DNA of 15,436 nucleotides from an uncultured Gemmatimonadota bacterium (GTDB lineage Bacteria; Gemmatimonadota; Gemmatimonadetes; Gemmatimonadales; Gemmatimonadaceae), in NCBI GenBank assembly GCA_946479895.1, contig CAMLHT010000071.1, positions 1 to 15,436 of the forward strand. The letters are read 5' to 3'. Below are positions 1 through 8,203 of the stretch, piece after piece. The notes beneath the pieces are model-generated. The model saw nothing but the letters and a program-made list of their open reading frames with translations, did no database searches and was not told the origin of the DNA. Numbering within the stretch: position 1 is the stretch's first letter; the number at the start of each line of letters is the position of its first letter. The position numbers and the translations under genes were made by a program.

Positions 1-8
1 GACGAGCG

Positions 9-1754
9 TCAGACCACGCCGCCCGGGATCGCGGGCCGGGACTGGCTCGGACGCGCCGCGACCAGGACACGCGCCCGCTCGACGGCCTCCTCGATCGACG
101 CCAGCACGTTCTCGTCGCCGAGCTCGCGCATGAGCGCGGAGCCGGAGAGCGCGACCGCGGGCTGCATGTGCAGGTCGGAGAGCAGGACCATCGTGCCGTC
201 GCGGCGGCTGCGGTGCACCACGTCCTTCAGCGCGTGCATCGCCGTCGAGTCCAGCGTGAGCACGTGGCGCATGCGGATGATGAGCACCTTTGGCCTCTCC
301 GACACGCGGGCGAGGGTGTCCTTGAACTTCTCGGCCGCGCCGAAGAAGAACGGGCCGTTGATCTCGTAGACCACGACGCCCTTCGGCAGCTCGCGCGCGT
401 AGGCCATGTCGTCCGGGAGCTCCTCGTCGTCGTCCAGCTCCCGCGACAGCTCGCGCACGCTCGTCACCTCGGCCATGCGGCGGATGAAGAGGAACGCGGC
501 GAGCACCATGCCGACCTCGATCGCCACCGTGAGGTCGACGAGGACCGTGAGCGTGAACGTGGTGAGCAGCACAACGACGTCGCTCTTGGGCGAGCGGAGC
601 TCGGCCAGAAACGCCCGCCACTCGCTCATGTGGTAGGCGACCACGACGAGGATCGCGGCGAGCACGGGCATCGGGATGAGTGCCGCCCACCTCCCCGCCC
701 CGAGCGTGATCACCAGCAGCGTGAGGGCGTGGATCATGCCGGCCACGGGCGTCCGGCCGCCGTTCTTGATGTTCGTCGCCGTCCGGGCAATCGCGCCGGT
801 CGCGGGGATCCCGCCGAACAGCGGCGTCACGAGGTTCGCCACGCCCTGGGCGACCAGCTCCATGTTCGAGCGGTGGCGACCGCCGATCATGCCGTCGGCG
901 ACCACGGCCGACAGCAGCGATTCCACCGCCCCGAGCAGCGCGATCGTGAAGGCCGGGCCGATGAGCGAGGTCACCTGCTCCATCGACATGTGGGGGACCT
1001 GCGGCCGAGGAATCGAGCCGCTGATCGCCCCGAAGCGCGACCCGATGGTCTCGACCGGCAGGTGCATGAGCTGCACGACGACCGTGGCCGCGATGAGCGC
1101 GACGAAAGGACCGGGAATCTTCTGGCCGATGCGCGGGACGTGGGGCCAGAGGATGATTACGAGGAGCGACATGACGGCAACGGCGATCGCCGCCGGCGTC
1201 ACCCCGGCGGCACTCCCGAAGGCCGCCAGCTTCTCCACGAAGTCGGCGGGCACGGTCCCCATCTTCAGCCCCAGGAAGTCCTTCACCTGGCTGGCGAGGA
1301 TGATGACCGCGATCCCGCTGGTGAAGCCCGTGATGACGGGGTGCGGGATGAACTTGATCGCCGCGCCGAACTTCGCGACGCCGAAGATCACCAGCATCAC
1401 GCCCGCCATGAGCGTCGCGACCGTGAGGCCGTCGATGCCGTACTTCTGGACGATTCCGTAGACGATGACGACGAATGCGCCCGTCGGCCCGCCGATCTGC
1501 ACCCGCGAGCCGCCGAGGGCCGAGATGATGAAGCCGGCGACGATCGCGGTCCACAGTCCGCGGCCCGGCTCCACGCCGCTCGCGATGGCGAAGGCGATGG
1601 CGAGCGGCAGCGCGACGATGCCGACGATGACGCCAGCGGTGGCATCGCGCGTGAATTGCGCCCGATCGTAATCGGCGAGCGCGGTGACGACTTTCGGGAT
1701 GAGGACCGAGCGGCGACCGGTGGCGGCCATGTCCGGATGGAGGGGGTACTTCAT
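9..1754 (-). CDS. SulP-family inorganic anion transporter with C-terminal STAS domain
   Basis: This 581-residue inner-membrane protein belongs to the SulP (SLC26-like) family, whose members move sulfate, bicarbonate or other anions. The membrane part spans about residues 38–428 and contains typical SulP stretches, such as QIGGPTGAF (86–94) and HPVITGFTSGIAVI (138–151). An acidic linker (439–449) leads to a cytoplasmic STAS domain at about 455–565, with the loop LDSTAMHAL at 501–509. Length is normal for the family. The ATG at 1754 gives a full-length product. The ATG eight codons further in (MAATGRR) is an equally possible start, since neither has a clear ribosome binding site. It is divergent from the beta-CASP gene. 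The transported ion cannot be told from sequence, and nothing visible ties it to nitrogen-oxide respiration. Family assignment is sure. Confidence 0.95.
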   Translation of the reverse strand: MKYPLHPDMAATGRRSVLIPKVVTALADYDRAQFTRDATAGVIVGIVALPLAIAFAIASGVEPGRGLWTAIVAGFIISALGGSRVQIGGPTGAFVVIVYGIVQKYGIDGLTVATLMAGVMLVIFGVAKFGAAIKFIPHPVITGFTSGIAVIILASQVKDFLGLKMGTVPADFVEKLAAFGSAAGVTPAAIAVAVMSLLVIILWPHVPRIGQKIPGPFVALIAATVVVQLMHLPVETIGSRFGAISGSIPRPQVPHMSMEQVTSLIGPAFTIALLGAVESLLSAVVADGMIGGRHRSNMELVAQGVANLVTPLFGGIPATGAIARTATNIKNGGRTPVAGMIHALTLLVITLGAGRWAALIPMPVLAAILVVVAYHMSEWRAFLAELRSPKSDVVVLLTTFTLTVLVDLTVAIEVGMVLAAFLFIRRMAEVTSVRELSRELDDDEELPDDMAYARELPKGVVVYEINGPFFFGAAEKFKDTLARVSERPKVLIIRMRHVLTLDSTAMHALKDVVHRSRRDGTMVLLSDLHMQPAVALSGSALMRELGDENVLASIEEAVERARVLVAARPSQSRPAIPGGVV

Positions 1755-1854
1755 GAAACTCTAAACGCGGCGCGCGGCCCTGCCAATGACGCGACACCCG
1801 ACAGACCCTTCGGGAAAACCCGAAGGTCATTCGGGTCGTGCGTAGTTTTCAGCC
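1755..1854. promoter_or_regulatory. Divergent intergenic region with two overlapping inverted repeats
   Basis: This 100-base gap separates the SulP and beta-CASP genes, so it should carry both promoters. A perfect 8-bp hairpin, CCTTCGGG (1807–1814), AAAA loop, CCCGAAGG (1819–1826), is followed by TTCGGGT (1830–1836). That third arm can pair with ACCCGAA (1818–1824) instead. The two stems share their middle arm and so exclude each other. They end 18 bases before the beta-CASP start codon. I see no convincing -35/-10 pair. Confidence 0.45.
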
Positions 1855-3240
1855 ATGGAAATCGAGTTCGTCGGGGCAGCCCGCGAGGTCACCGGCTCCT
1901 GCCACATCGTCCGCGCGAATGGAAAGACGATCCTCCTCGACTGCGGCATGTTCCAGGGCCGTCGGTCCGAGTCGGAGGCGAAGAACCGGAAGCTTCCGGT
2001 TCCGGTCGCCGAGATCGACGCGGTGGTCCTGTCCCACGCCCACCTGGACCACGCCGGCCGCCTTCCGCTCCTCGCGCGCGCGGGCTACTCCGGCCCGATC
2101 CACATGACCAGCGCGACCGCCGACCTCACGGCGATCATGCTCGCCGACAGCGCGCGGATCCAGGAGAACGACTACGCGTTCCTGCTCAGGAAGAACCGCA
2201 ACGCCGCGCCTCCTCTATATGAAGTGAAGGACGCCGCCCGGGTCGAGGAGCTCGTCCGGCGCCAGCCCTACGACCAGTGGTTCGACGTCGTTCCCGGGGT
2301 CCGCGTACGCTTCACCGAAGCCGGCCACATCCTCGGGTCGGCCGCGGTCGTCGTCGAAGCCACGGGGAACGGCGGAACGAAGACGCTCGTCTTCTCCGGC
2401 GACGTCGGCCGCTGGGGACTGCCCATCATCCGCGACCCGTCGCCTCCGACGGACGCCGCCGACGTGGTCATCCTCGAGTCCACGTACGGCAACCGCGATC
2501 ACGAGAGCGTTGAGGGAGCCCAGGCGCACCTCGCGCGCGTCGTGCGCGAAACGGCGGCGAAGGGTGGCCGCGTCCTCATCCCGGCCTTCGCGGTCGGGCG
2601 GGCGCAGGAGCTCGTGTACGACCTGCACCGGATGCTCCGGGCCGGAGACATCCCGCGCGTGCCGATCGTGATCGACAGCCCCCTCGCGACGCTCGCGACC
2701 GCCGTCTTCGAGCACAACGCCGAGCTGTTCGACCGGACCGAGAGCTCCGTGCGCGACATCGAGAAGCTGTTCCGGTACGACATGCTGTCGTTCACCAACA
2801 ACACCGAGGAGTCGAAGGCGCTCAACGACCGGCACGGGCCGCTGATCATCATCGCGGGGTCGGGCATGGCCGAAGGCGGGCGCATCGTTCACCACCTCGC
2901 GCATGGCGCCTCGAATCCGCGCAACACCATCCTCATCGTCGGGTTCCAGGCCGAGCACACGCTGGGACGGAGGATCGTGGAGCGCCGCCCGACCCTCAAG
3001 GTGTTCGGCGACGAGGTCGAGCTCCGCGCGAACGTCGAAGTGCTCAACGGATACAGCGCCCATGCCGACCGCACCGAGCTCGCCAACTGGCTGGCGGCGG
3101 TGCGAAAGACGTCCCCAGCGCTGAAGCACGTGTACCTGGTCCACGGCGAGATCGAGGCGCAGGACGCGTTCGCCGCGCAGCTCACGAAGGCCGGATACAA
3201 GGTCAGCGCGCCCGAGCCGCACGCGCGGGTCGTCGTCTAG
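1855..3240 (+). CDS. Beta-CASP metallo-beta-lactamase RNase-like protein
   Basis: A 461-residue cytoplasmic protein of the beta-CASP branch of the metallo-beta-lactamase fold (CPSF73/YSH1-like). Family members cut or trim RNA using two zinc ions. Zinc-site motifs are complete: HAHLDH at 61–66, GHILGS at 157–162 (His158), SGDVG at 181–185 (Asp183), and the late histidines in GYSAHAD (His403) and LVHGE (His430). The inserted beta-CASP domain runs from about 200 to 390 and includes LESTYGNRDHE (207–217), GSGMAEGGR (335–343) and IVGFQAEHTLG (361–371). Length matches the bacterial family. The ATG at 1855 gives an N-terminus that begins directly with the first strand of the fold. The small oxidase-like gene starts 10 bases downstream, so the two are probably co-transcribed. 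The RNA target is unknown. Confidence 0.93.
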   Translation: MEIEFVGAAREVTGSCHIVRANGKTILLDCGMFQGRRSESEAKNRKLPVPVAEIDAVVLSHAHLDHAGRLPLLARAGYSGPIHMTSATADLTAIMLADSARIQENDYAFLLRKNRNAAPPLYEVKDAARVEELVRRQPYDQWFDVVPGVRVRFTEAGHILGSAAVVVEATGNGGTKTLVFSGDVGRWGLPIIRDPSPPTDAADVVILESTYGNRDHESVEGAQAHLARVVRETAAKGGRVLIPAFAVGRAQELVYDLHRMLRAGDIPRVPIVIDSPLATLATAVFEHNAELFDRTESSVRDIEKLFRYDMLSFTNNTEESKALNDRHGPLIIIAGSGMAEGGRIVHHLAHGASNPRNTILIVGFQAEHTLGRRIVERRPTLKVFGDEVELRANVEVLNGYSAHADRTELANWLAAVRKTSPALKHVYLVHGEIEAQDAFAAQLTKAGYKVSAPEPHARVVV

Positions 3241-3250
3241 CCGGCCGGCG

Positions 3251-3706
3251 ATGCATTCTCTCGTCCGCCGCTACATCAAGACGGCCATCGGCTTCCTGAT
3301 CGCCGGGCTGCTGCTCGGCCTGTGGATGATCGCGCGCCGCGAGCTGTGGAACCGCTACCCGACTCCCTACGAGATCAGCGCCCACACCCACGTCATCCTC
3401 GTCGGGTTCGTCATCACGATGATCCTCGGCGTCGCGCTCTGGCTGTTCCCCCGGCCGGACAAGTCCGACCAGCGATATCAGCCACGGCTGGCGGGACTGG
3501 CGTACTGGCTGCTCACGATCGGCACGGCGGTGCGCGCGGCCGCGGAGCTGATGCGAAAGCCGGACGGCCCGATGTGGCTGCGATGGACGATCGTCGTCGC
3601 CGGGGTGCTCCAGGTCGCCGCGCTCGGAGTCTTCTTCTACACGATGTGGCCGCGCATTCGCGCGGTGGGAAGCGCGATCAGGGAGTCGAAGGGCGAGCGG
3701 TTCTAG
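3251..3706 (+). CDS. Small haem-copper oxidase subunit I-like membrane protein (paralogue A)
   Basis: A 151-residue protein with four likely membrane helices (about 9–28, 43–66, 78–97, 110–131). Helix two has AHTHVILVGFV (44–54) and ends in LFPRP. This resembles the low-spin-haem histidine helix of cbb3-type oxidase subunit I, NorB or NnrS proteins, yet the protein is only about a quarter to a third of their length. The histidines expected on later helices of a full oxidase are absent, so it cannot by itself form a haem-copper active site. It shares the AHxH helix pattern with the protein at 9874–10305. It follows the beta-CASP gene by 10 bases and ends at a hairpin facing nirV. A role in haem binding, NO sensing or quinol interaction is possible but is inference. 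The family call is moderately sure, the function unknown. Confidence 0.72.
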   Translation: MHSLVRRYIKTAIGFLIAGLLLGLWMIARRELWNRYPTPYEISAHTHVILVGFVITMILGVALWLFPRPDKSDQRYQPRLAGLAYWLLTIGTAVRAAAELMRKPDGPMWLRWTIVVAGVLQVAALGVFFYTMWPRIRAVGSAIRESKGERF

Positions 3707-3716
3707 GCGAAAGCAG

Positions 3717-3737
3717 ATCCCTCGCCTCGCGAGGGAT
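3717..3737. terminator. Perfect hairpin between convergent genes; REP-like, likely bidirectional terminator
   Basis: ATCCCTCGC (3717–3725), loop CTC, GCGAGGGAT (3729–3737): a perfect 9-bp stem between two convergent genes, 10 bases from each end of the 41-base gap. There is no T-run after it on either strand. The flanks (AGATCC…GGGATGACA) look like the scattered extragenic palindromes found in many GC-rich genomes, so it may be a dispersed repeat that also ends transcription. Confidence 0.55.
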
Positions 3738-3747
3738 GACAAGGTGC

Positions 3748-4422
3748 TCAGGCCGCGCAGCGGAAGCCGAGCGTCGGCAGCCGAGTGGTTTCGGTGAGTC
3801 CCGACCGGATCGCGCCGCGGAGGAACGCCGGGTAGTCGCGTGGGTCCGACGCTCCGATCGCCGCACCCGCGCAGCTCATGTCGTGCGCCTCGGACGTCGC
3901 GTGGTCGTGATGCATGCCTGCGTGATGCAGCGTGGCGAGGCGGTCGTTGGGATCGGCGACCCACTCCCAGACCAGGTCGTGCATGCCGCGCAGGCCGATC
4001 CGGTTGACCGCGGCGCGATCGACCGCCGGCGGCGTGGCGGAACGCAGCGCGTAGGCGGCGAGGATCGACGTCGCATCGGACTTCGACGCGGCGTACTCCC
4101 ATTCGACGAGCGTCGGCAGCCGGCCGCCGCGGGCGCGGCAGAACGCGTCGGCCTCGGCCCAGGTGACTTCGGTCATCGGGCGGCGCGCATCGGCCCGCGG
4201 TACGGACTCCCCCGGACGGGCCCACGCGAGATACTCACCACGGGTGACCGGATCACGGTCGAGCCTGAACGCGGGGATCTCGACACCGGCACCCTTCGCG
4301 TACATCGGCCGGTAGCTGCCGGCCGGCACTTTCACCATCGGTCGCGCGGGAGCCGCCGCTCCCTCGCGGGACGCGGCGGCCAGGATGGCGGCGCTGAGCA
4401 GGGATCGCAGCGCCGTCTTCAT
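3748..4422 (-). CDS. nirV: NirV-like protein, formylglycine-generating-enzyme (SUMF1) fold
   Basis: A 224-residue exported protein with an N-terminal signal peptide (about 1–24). The FGE-sulfatase/SUMF1 domain is shown by MVKVPAGSY (29–37), the stretch DRDPVTRGEYLAW (55–67), the block VTWAEADAFCRARGGRLPT (86–104) with EWEYAAS, and the closing LPTLGFRCAA (215–224). Its start overlaps the nirK stop by one base (TGATG), so the two are translationally coupled. This nirK–nirV arrangement is well known. The CxxxxC cysteine pair of true formylglycine-generating oxidases is not visible at the expected place before RGAIRS, so sulfatase-activating chemistry is unlikely. Instead there is a His/Met-rich insert (166–184: six His, two Met, one Cys) that could bind copper. 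A role in NirK maturation or electron delivery is inference. Confidence 0.85.
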   Translation of the reverse strand: MKTALRSLLSAAILAAASREGAAAPARPMVKVPAGSYRPMYAKGAGVEIPAFRLDRDPVTRGEYLAWARPGESVPRADARRPMTEVTWAEADAFCRARGGRLPTLVEWEYAASKSDATSILAAYALRSATPPAVDRAAVNRIGLRGMHDLVWEWVADPNDRLATLHHAGMHHDHATSEAHDMSCAGAAIGASDPRDYPAFLRGAIRSGLTETTRLPTLGFRCAA

Positions 4423-5492
4423 CAGTGCTTCGCCATCCCCAGGCCCTTCACCTGCTTGTAGATCTCCGGCTGGTCCTCGCCGGTCACGTTGATCATGCCG
4501 AGGGCGCCCTTGTTGAAGGCCCGGAAGATCGAGTGGTCCACCATCACCAGCGTTCCGGGCTTCTCGGCGCGGAACTCCACCATCGCGGCGCCGCCGGCAG
4601 GGACCACCGTCGTCTGCACGTTCTTCTGCGAGATCGTGCTGCCACCCTCGCCGTAGACGTTGTCGAAGACTTCGCCGATGACGTGGAAGCTCGAGACGAG
4701 GTTCGGGCCCGCGTTGCCGACGAAGAGGCGGACGGTCTCGCCGGCCTTCACCGAGAGGGCGTTGTCGCCGGTCACCGCGCCGACGGATCCGTTGAAGACC
4801 ACGTAGGTCGGCTTCTCCTCGATCCCCTTCTCCATGTCCAGCGTTCCCGGCTGGCCGTTCAGGCCGGCCTTTACATAGAACTCGCTCTGCATGACGTAGA
4901 ACTCCCGGTCCACCTTCGGCAGGCCTTCCTTGGGCTCGACGAGGATGAGGCCGTACATGCCGTTCGAGATGTGCATCGGGACGGGCGAGACGGCGCAGTG
5001 GTAGACGTAGAGGCCGGGGTTCAGCGCGCGGAAGGACAGCACCGACTCGCCACCGGGGATCGTCAGCGTCGCGGCCGCGCCGCCGCCGGGACCGGTCACC
5101 GCATGGAGGTCGATGTTGTGGGGAACGGTGCTGTGCGCGTGGTTCTTCAGGCGCAGCTCGACCTGGTCGCCTTCACGGACGCGGATGAAGTTGCCCGGCA
5201 CGGCGCCGCCGAACGTCCAGAACCGGTACTCGACGCCGTCGGCGAGCCGCATCGTCTTCTCGATGGTCTCGAGCTCCACGATGACCTTCGTCGCATAATT
5301 GCGCGTGATCGGCGCCGGCACCTGCGGGGCGCTCGTGACCACGGCGTGCTCCTCGCCCTTGAGCGGCGGCAGATCGCGGATCGGGATGCCGGCGGGATCG
5401 GCGCCGAAGCGCGCAGCGGTCGCGACGGCGACCGTGACGCCGAGGGCGGCGACGAGGGCGATCGATTTGGTCTTGCGGCTGAGAGCGTTCAT
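4422..5492 (-). CDS. nirK: Copper-containing nitrite reductase, AniA-like class II
   Basis: A 356-residue periplasmic enzyme that reduces nitrite to nitric oxide. An N-terminal signal peptide or anchor covers about 1–27, followed by two cupredoxin domains. Type 1 copper ligands: His125 (in VPHNIDLH), Cys166 (YHCAVSP), His174 and Met179 (MHISNGM). Type 2 copper ligands: His130, His165 and His320 (VDHSIFRAF). The catalytic pair is Asp128 and His270 (SSFHVIGE). The stretch [18 protein letters not shown] is very close to the AniA-like group. I chose the ATG at 5492. An open frame continues upstream to 5630, but that part is not protein-like and would run into the start of the divergent gene. No strong Shine-Dalgarno precedes the start. 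nirV overlaps the stop codon. All catalytic residues are present, so the assignment is firm. Confidence 0.95.
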   Translation of the reverse strand: MNALSRKTKSIALVAALGVTVAVATAARFGADPAGIPIRDLPPLKGEEHAVVTSAPQVPAPITRNYATKVIVELETIEKTMRLADGVEYRFWTFGGAVPGNFIRVREGDQVELRLKNHAHSTVPHNIDLHAVTGPGGGAAATLTIPGGESVLSFRALNPGLYVYHCAVSPVPMHISNGMYGLILVEPKEGLPKVDREFYVMQSEFYVKAGLNGQPGTLDMEKGIEEKPTYVVFNGSVGAVTGDNALSVKAGETVRLFVGNAGPNLVSSFHVIGEVFDNVYGEGGSTISQKNVQTTVVPAGGAAMVEFRAEKPGTLVMVDHSIFRAFNKGALGMINVTGEDQPEIYKQVKGLGMAKH

Positions 5493-5628
5493 CGGAGTAT
5501 CGGCTGGTGGGTTATTTCGGATATTCGGATACACAAATCTCCGATTTCCCCGCCTTTCACTCCGTCGGTGGAGGGCTGAATCTCTGTGGTGAAAAGCCTG
5601 ACAGCGACGTAGGCATAGATTGGCACCC
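5493..5628. promoter_or_regulatory. Divergent nirK / copD-like regulatory region
   Basis: A 136-base gap that must hold the nirK promoter and that of the CopD-like gene. It is clearly less GC-rich than its surroundings. It contains a tandem TTCGGATA repeat (5516–5523, 5524–5531) and then a small palindrome AAATC-TCC-GATTT (5535–5547). Together they give CGGA and TCCG half-sites facing each other. This looks like an operator for an anaerobic or NO-responsive regulator, but I recognise no known consensus: no FNR/DNR-type TTGAT-N4-ATCAA box is seen. Confidence 0.4.
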
Positions 5629-6126
5629 ATGTCCTTTCTCTACTATGCGAACGTCTCCATCCACGTCCTCGCCGCGATGGCCTGGCTTGGAGGAATGCTC
5701 TTTCTCGGGCTCGTCGGGGCGCCCGTCTTCCGATCCATCGAGCCGGCCGAGCTGCGCCAGCAGCTCTTTCGCGACCTGGGAATGCGCTTCCGCTCCGTCG
5801 GATGGGTGGCGATCGGCGTCCTCGTGGTGACCGGTCTCGCCAACCTCCAGTTCCGCGGATGGCTCGCGTGGGATGGAGCGTTGGGCTCCCGCGCATTCTG
5901 GCAGACAACCACGGGCCACGCGCTGGCTGTCAAACTCGTCACGGTGACGGCGATGATCGTCATCAGCGCGGTGCACGACTTCGTTCATGGCCCGGCGGCA
6001 AGCCGTCTCGTGGCGGGGTCACCGGAAGCGCTTCGCGCGCGACGGCGCGCGATGATGCTCGCGCGGGTCAACGCGCTCATCGGGGTCATCGTAGTAGTTG
6101 CGGCGGTGCGGCTCGCACGATCCTGA
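5629..6126 (+). CDS. CopD-like integral membrane protein
   Basis: A 165-residue protein with four likely membrane helices. The N-terminus ([19 protein letters not shown]) carries a histidine in the first helix followed by a WxGG pattern. Later come [14 protein letters not shown] and [10 protein letters not shown], as in the CopD/copper-resistance-D-like membrane family, which is linked to copper handling or haem proteins. The ATG at 5629 is preferred. A TTG three codons earlier is also open, and no clear Shine-Dalgarno is visible. It is the first gene of a plus-strand unit with YceI and an outer-membrane barrel, divergent from nirK. Given the copper enzymes around it, a role in copper supply or stress is plausible, but this is inference. 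Other small four-helix families (DUF-type) remain possible. Confidence 0.7.
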   Translation: MSFLYYANVSIHVLAAMAWLGGMLFLGLVGAPVFRSIEPAELRQQLFRDLGMRFRSVGWVAIGVLVVTGLANLQFRGWLAWDGALGSRAFWQTTTGHALAVKLVTVTAMIVISAVHDFVHGPAASRLVAGSPEALRARRRAMMLARVNALIGVIVVVAAVRLARS

Positions 6127-6198
6127 TCGCAGCAGGATTCGCGCAGCGAGGAGCGCCGCCGGAATCTCCGCGGGCTTCCCCGGCCAGTCAGGAGTCCA

Positions 6199-6780
6199 AT
6201 GCGCAGCATCCACGCACTCATCGCCCTCGCCGCCGTGACTTCCTCCGCCGCCGGCCAGCCGGACCGACTCAGGATCGATCCGCGGAGCAAGATCACGATC
6301 CTCGGCACGTCGAACGTGCACAAGTGGGACTGCTCGACCTCGGCCTTCACGGCCATCATCGACGCGCCGCACGCCCCTGGCGGCGACATCGGCAAGGAGG
6401 TCACGAAGATCGACGTGACGATCCCGGTGAAGTCGCTCGACTGCGGCGAGCGGAAGATGAACGAGAACCTCCGGAAGGCGATGCGCGTGGAGCAGCATCC
6501 CAACGTGGAGTTCTCGATGACGTCGTACGCGGCCGGGGCGAAGACCGCCGGCGCCTATGAAGCGACCATCGCGGGCCGGCTGACGATCAACGGCGTGACG
6601 AAGCCGGTGGAGCTCAAGGCGACCGTCACGCCGGACGGCAAGGGCGGCGTCCGCGCCGAAGGCAGCACGGAAATCAGGACCCCGGACCATGACGTGGCGC
6701 CGGTGAAGGCGCTGCTGGGCACCATTCGGACCGGGGAACGTGTCACGATCGTCGTGACCATCATCGCAACCCATCCATGA
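6199..6780 (+). CDS. YceI-family periplasmic protein
   Basis: A 193-residue exported protein with signal peptide 1–19 (cut near SSAAG-Q). The YceI lipocalin-like domain is shown by the early TSNVHKWDCSTSAF stretch, by the block around SLDCGERKMNENLRKAM followed by HPNVEFSMTS, and by the closing pattern with GRLTINGVTKPVELKATV. YceI proteins form a barrel that holds long isoprenoid chains such as polyprenyl quinones. The start is supported by AGGAG six bases upstream. The stop overlaps the next start (ATGA), which couples it to the outer-membrane barrel gene. The precise job is unknown. Quinone binding would suit a respiratory cluster, but this is inference from the family. Confidence 0.88.
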   Translation: MRSIHALIALAAVTSSAAGQPDRLRIDPRSKITILGTSNVHKWDCSTSAFTAIIDAPHAPGGDIGKEVTKIDVTIPVKSLDCGERKMNENLRKAMRVEQHPNVEFSMTSYAAGAKTAGAYEATIAGRLTINGVTKPVELKATVTPDGKGGVRAEGSTEIRTPDHDVAPVKALLGTIRTGERVTIVVTIIATHP

Positions 6781-8132
6781 TCCCCGCCAGATCCCGAACC
6801 CTCACCTCCCTCCTCCTCCTCGGCGCGCTCGCCGCAACGGCGCGCGCCCAGAACCGCAGTCCGGAAGACGCCAGTCGCGCCGCGTCCGATACCTCGGTGC
6901 GCATCGGCGTTCCGGCGATCCGCATCCAGCACCTGCGGCCCCGCGACCAGCGCGGGCTGAACGTCTTCGAGACCCCGAAGGACGACACGGTGAGCTTCCG
7001 CGGCTTCGCCGTGCAGTGGGGCGCCGCGTTCACGCAGGAGTTCCAGGCGTTCGATCACGAGAACACGGCCACGCCGGTGGTCGTCGGCGGCGTCAACCAG
7101 AATCAGCTCATCGGCATCGGGAAGGGCTTCAACAACGCGGGCGCCAACCTGTACGTCGACGCGCAGCTCGGCCGCGGCATCCGCGTCGCGCTCGCGTCAT
7201 ACCTCAGCGCCCGGCACCACCAGGAGACCTGGGTGAAGGACGGGTACTTCCTGATCGACGATTCGCCCATCGCGAACCCGGTCCTCGACCGGCTCATGCA
7301 GGACGTCACGCTGCGCATCGGTCACTTCGAGATCAACTACGGCGACATGCACTTCCGCCGCACCGACAACGGACAGGCGATGTACAATCCGCTGGTCGGC
7401 AACCTGATCCTCGACGCGTTCACCACGGAGATCGGCGCCGAGGCGTACTGGCGCCGGAATGGATTCATGGTGATGGGTGGCGCGACTGGCGGTGAGATTC
7501 GCGGCCAGGTGACCGTTCCGGATCGTCGCGCGCCGGCCTGGCTCGGCAAGCTGGGTTACGACAAACAGCTCAACGAGGACCTGCGGGTGCGCCTCACCGG
7601 ATCGATGTACGCGGCCTACCGGAGCAACAGCAACACGCTGTACACGGGTGACCGGGCGGGCTCACCGTACTTCATGGTCCTGGAGAACACGGCGGCCACC
7701 GAGACGGCCGCGGCGTGGTCGGGCAACATCCGCCCGGGCTTCGCCAATGCAGTCCATGCCTACGTCGCGAACCCGTTCGTGAAGTTCCGCGGCCTCGAGC
7801 TGTTCGGAAACATCGAGACCGCCACCGGCAAGGCGACGACCGAGACGACGAAGCGCACGATGCGCCAGCTCGCGGTGGACGGGACCTACCGCTTCCTCGA
7901 TGACCGGCTCTACGCGTCAGCGCGCTACAACACGCTCAACGGCCAGCTCCGCGGCATCGCGAACGACGTCACGGTCGATCGCGTGCAGGTCGGCGGCGGA
8001 TGGTTCGTGATGCCGACCCTGCTGACGAAGCTCGAATACGTCACGCAGAGCTATCACGCCTTCCCGGCGAACGACATCCGCAACGGCGGGAAGTTCAGCG
8101 GCGTGATGATCACGGGGACGGTCGCCTTCTAG
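6777..8132 (+). CDS. Outer-membrane beta-barrel, porin-like protein
   Basis: A 451-residue protein with signal peptide (about 1–24, cut after ATARA) and a run of amphipathic strands with alternating aromatic and polar residues. It ends in the C-terminal phenylalanine typical of outer-membrane barrels (MITGTVAF). The first 40 or so mature residues are not barrel-like. The barrel seems to start near residue 78 (FRGFAVQWGAAF). It overlaps yceI by four bases, so the two are made together. The downstream hairpin at 8156–8187 ends the unit. I cannot name a substrate. Phosphate-selective-porin-like or other small barrel families are possible. Presence next to copper-enzyme genes may suggest passage of a small anion or metal, but this is only a guess. 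Confidence 0.75.
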   Translation: MIPARSRTLTSLLLLGALAATARAQNRSPEDASRAASDTSVRIGVPAIRIQHLRPRDQRGLNVFETPKDDTVSFRGFAVQWGAAFTQEFQAFDHENTATPVVVGGVNQNQLIGIGKGFNNAGANLYVDAQLGRGIRVALASYLSARHHQETWVKDGYFLIDDSPIANPVLDRLMQDVTLRIGHFEINYGDMHFRRTDNGQAMYNPLVGNLILDAFTTEIGAEAYWRRNGFMVMGGATGGEIRGQVTVPDRRAPAWLGKLGYDKQLNEDLRVRLTGSMYAAYRSNSNTLYTGDRAGSPYFMVLENTAATETAAAWSGNIRPGFANAVHAYVANPFVKFRGLELFGNIETATGKATTETTKRTMRQLAVDGTYRFLDDRLYASARYNTLNGQLRGIANDVTVDRVQVGGGWFVMPTLLTKLEYVTQSYHAFPANDIRNGGKFSGVMITGTVAF

Positions 8133-8155
8133 CTGATGACGGACATAGAGGCGTT

Positions 8156-8187
8156 GGTACGCGGATCACGCAGCTGATCCGCGTACC
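8156..8187. terminator. Strong bidirectional hairpin terminator
   Basis: GGTACGCGGATCA (8156–8168), loop CGCAGC, TGATCCGCGTACC (8175–8187): a perfect 13-bp stem lying in the 71-base gap between two convergent genes. It lacks a T-run on both strands but can serve both the porin and the cupin transcripts. Confidence 0.7.
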
Positions 8188-8203
8188 CACTCCTCCGGGC
8201 TCA

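Noticed and set aside
168..2222. Long plus-strand open frame (684 codons) across the SulP gene
   Set aside because: It lies antisense to a clear SulP/STAS gene and extends into the beta-CASP gene. It is Arg/His/Asp-rich with no domain, as expected of a shadow frame in very GC-rich DNA.
5493..5630. N-terminal extension of NirK
   Set aside because: The extra 46 residues are not signal-like and overlap the start of the divergent CopD-like gene. The ATG at 5492 is directly followed by a normal signal peptide.
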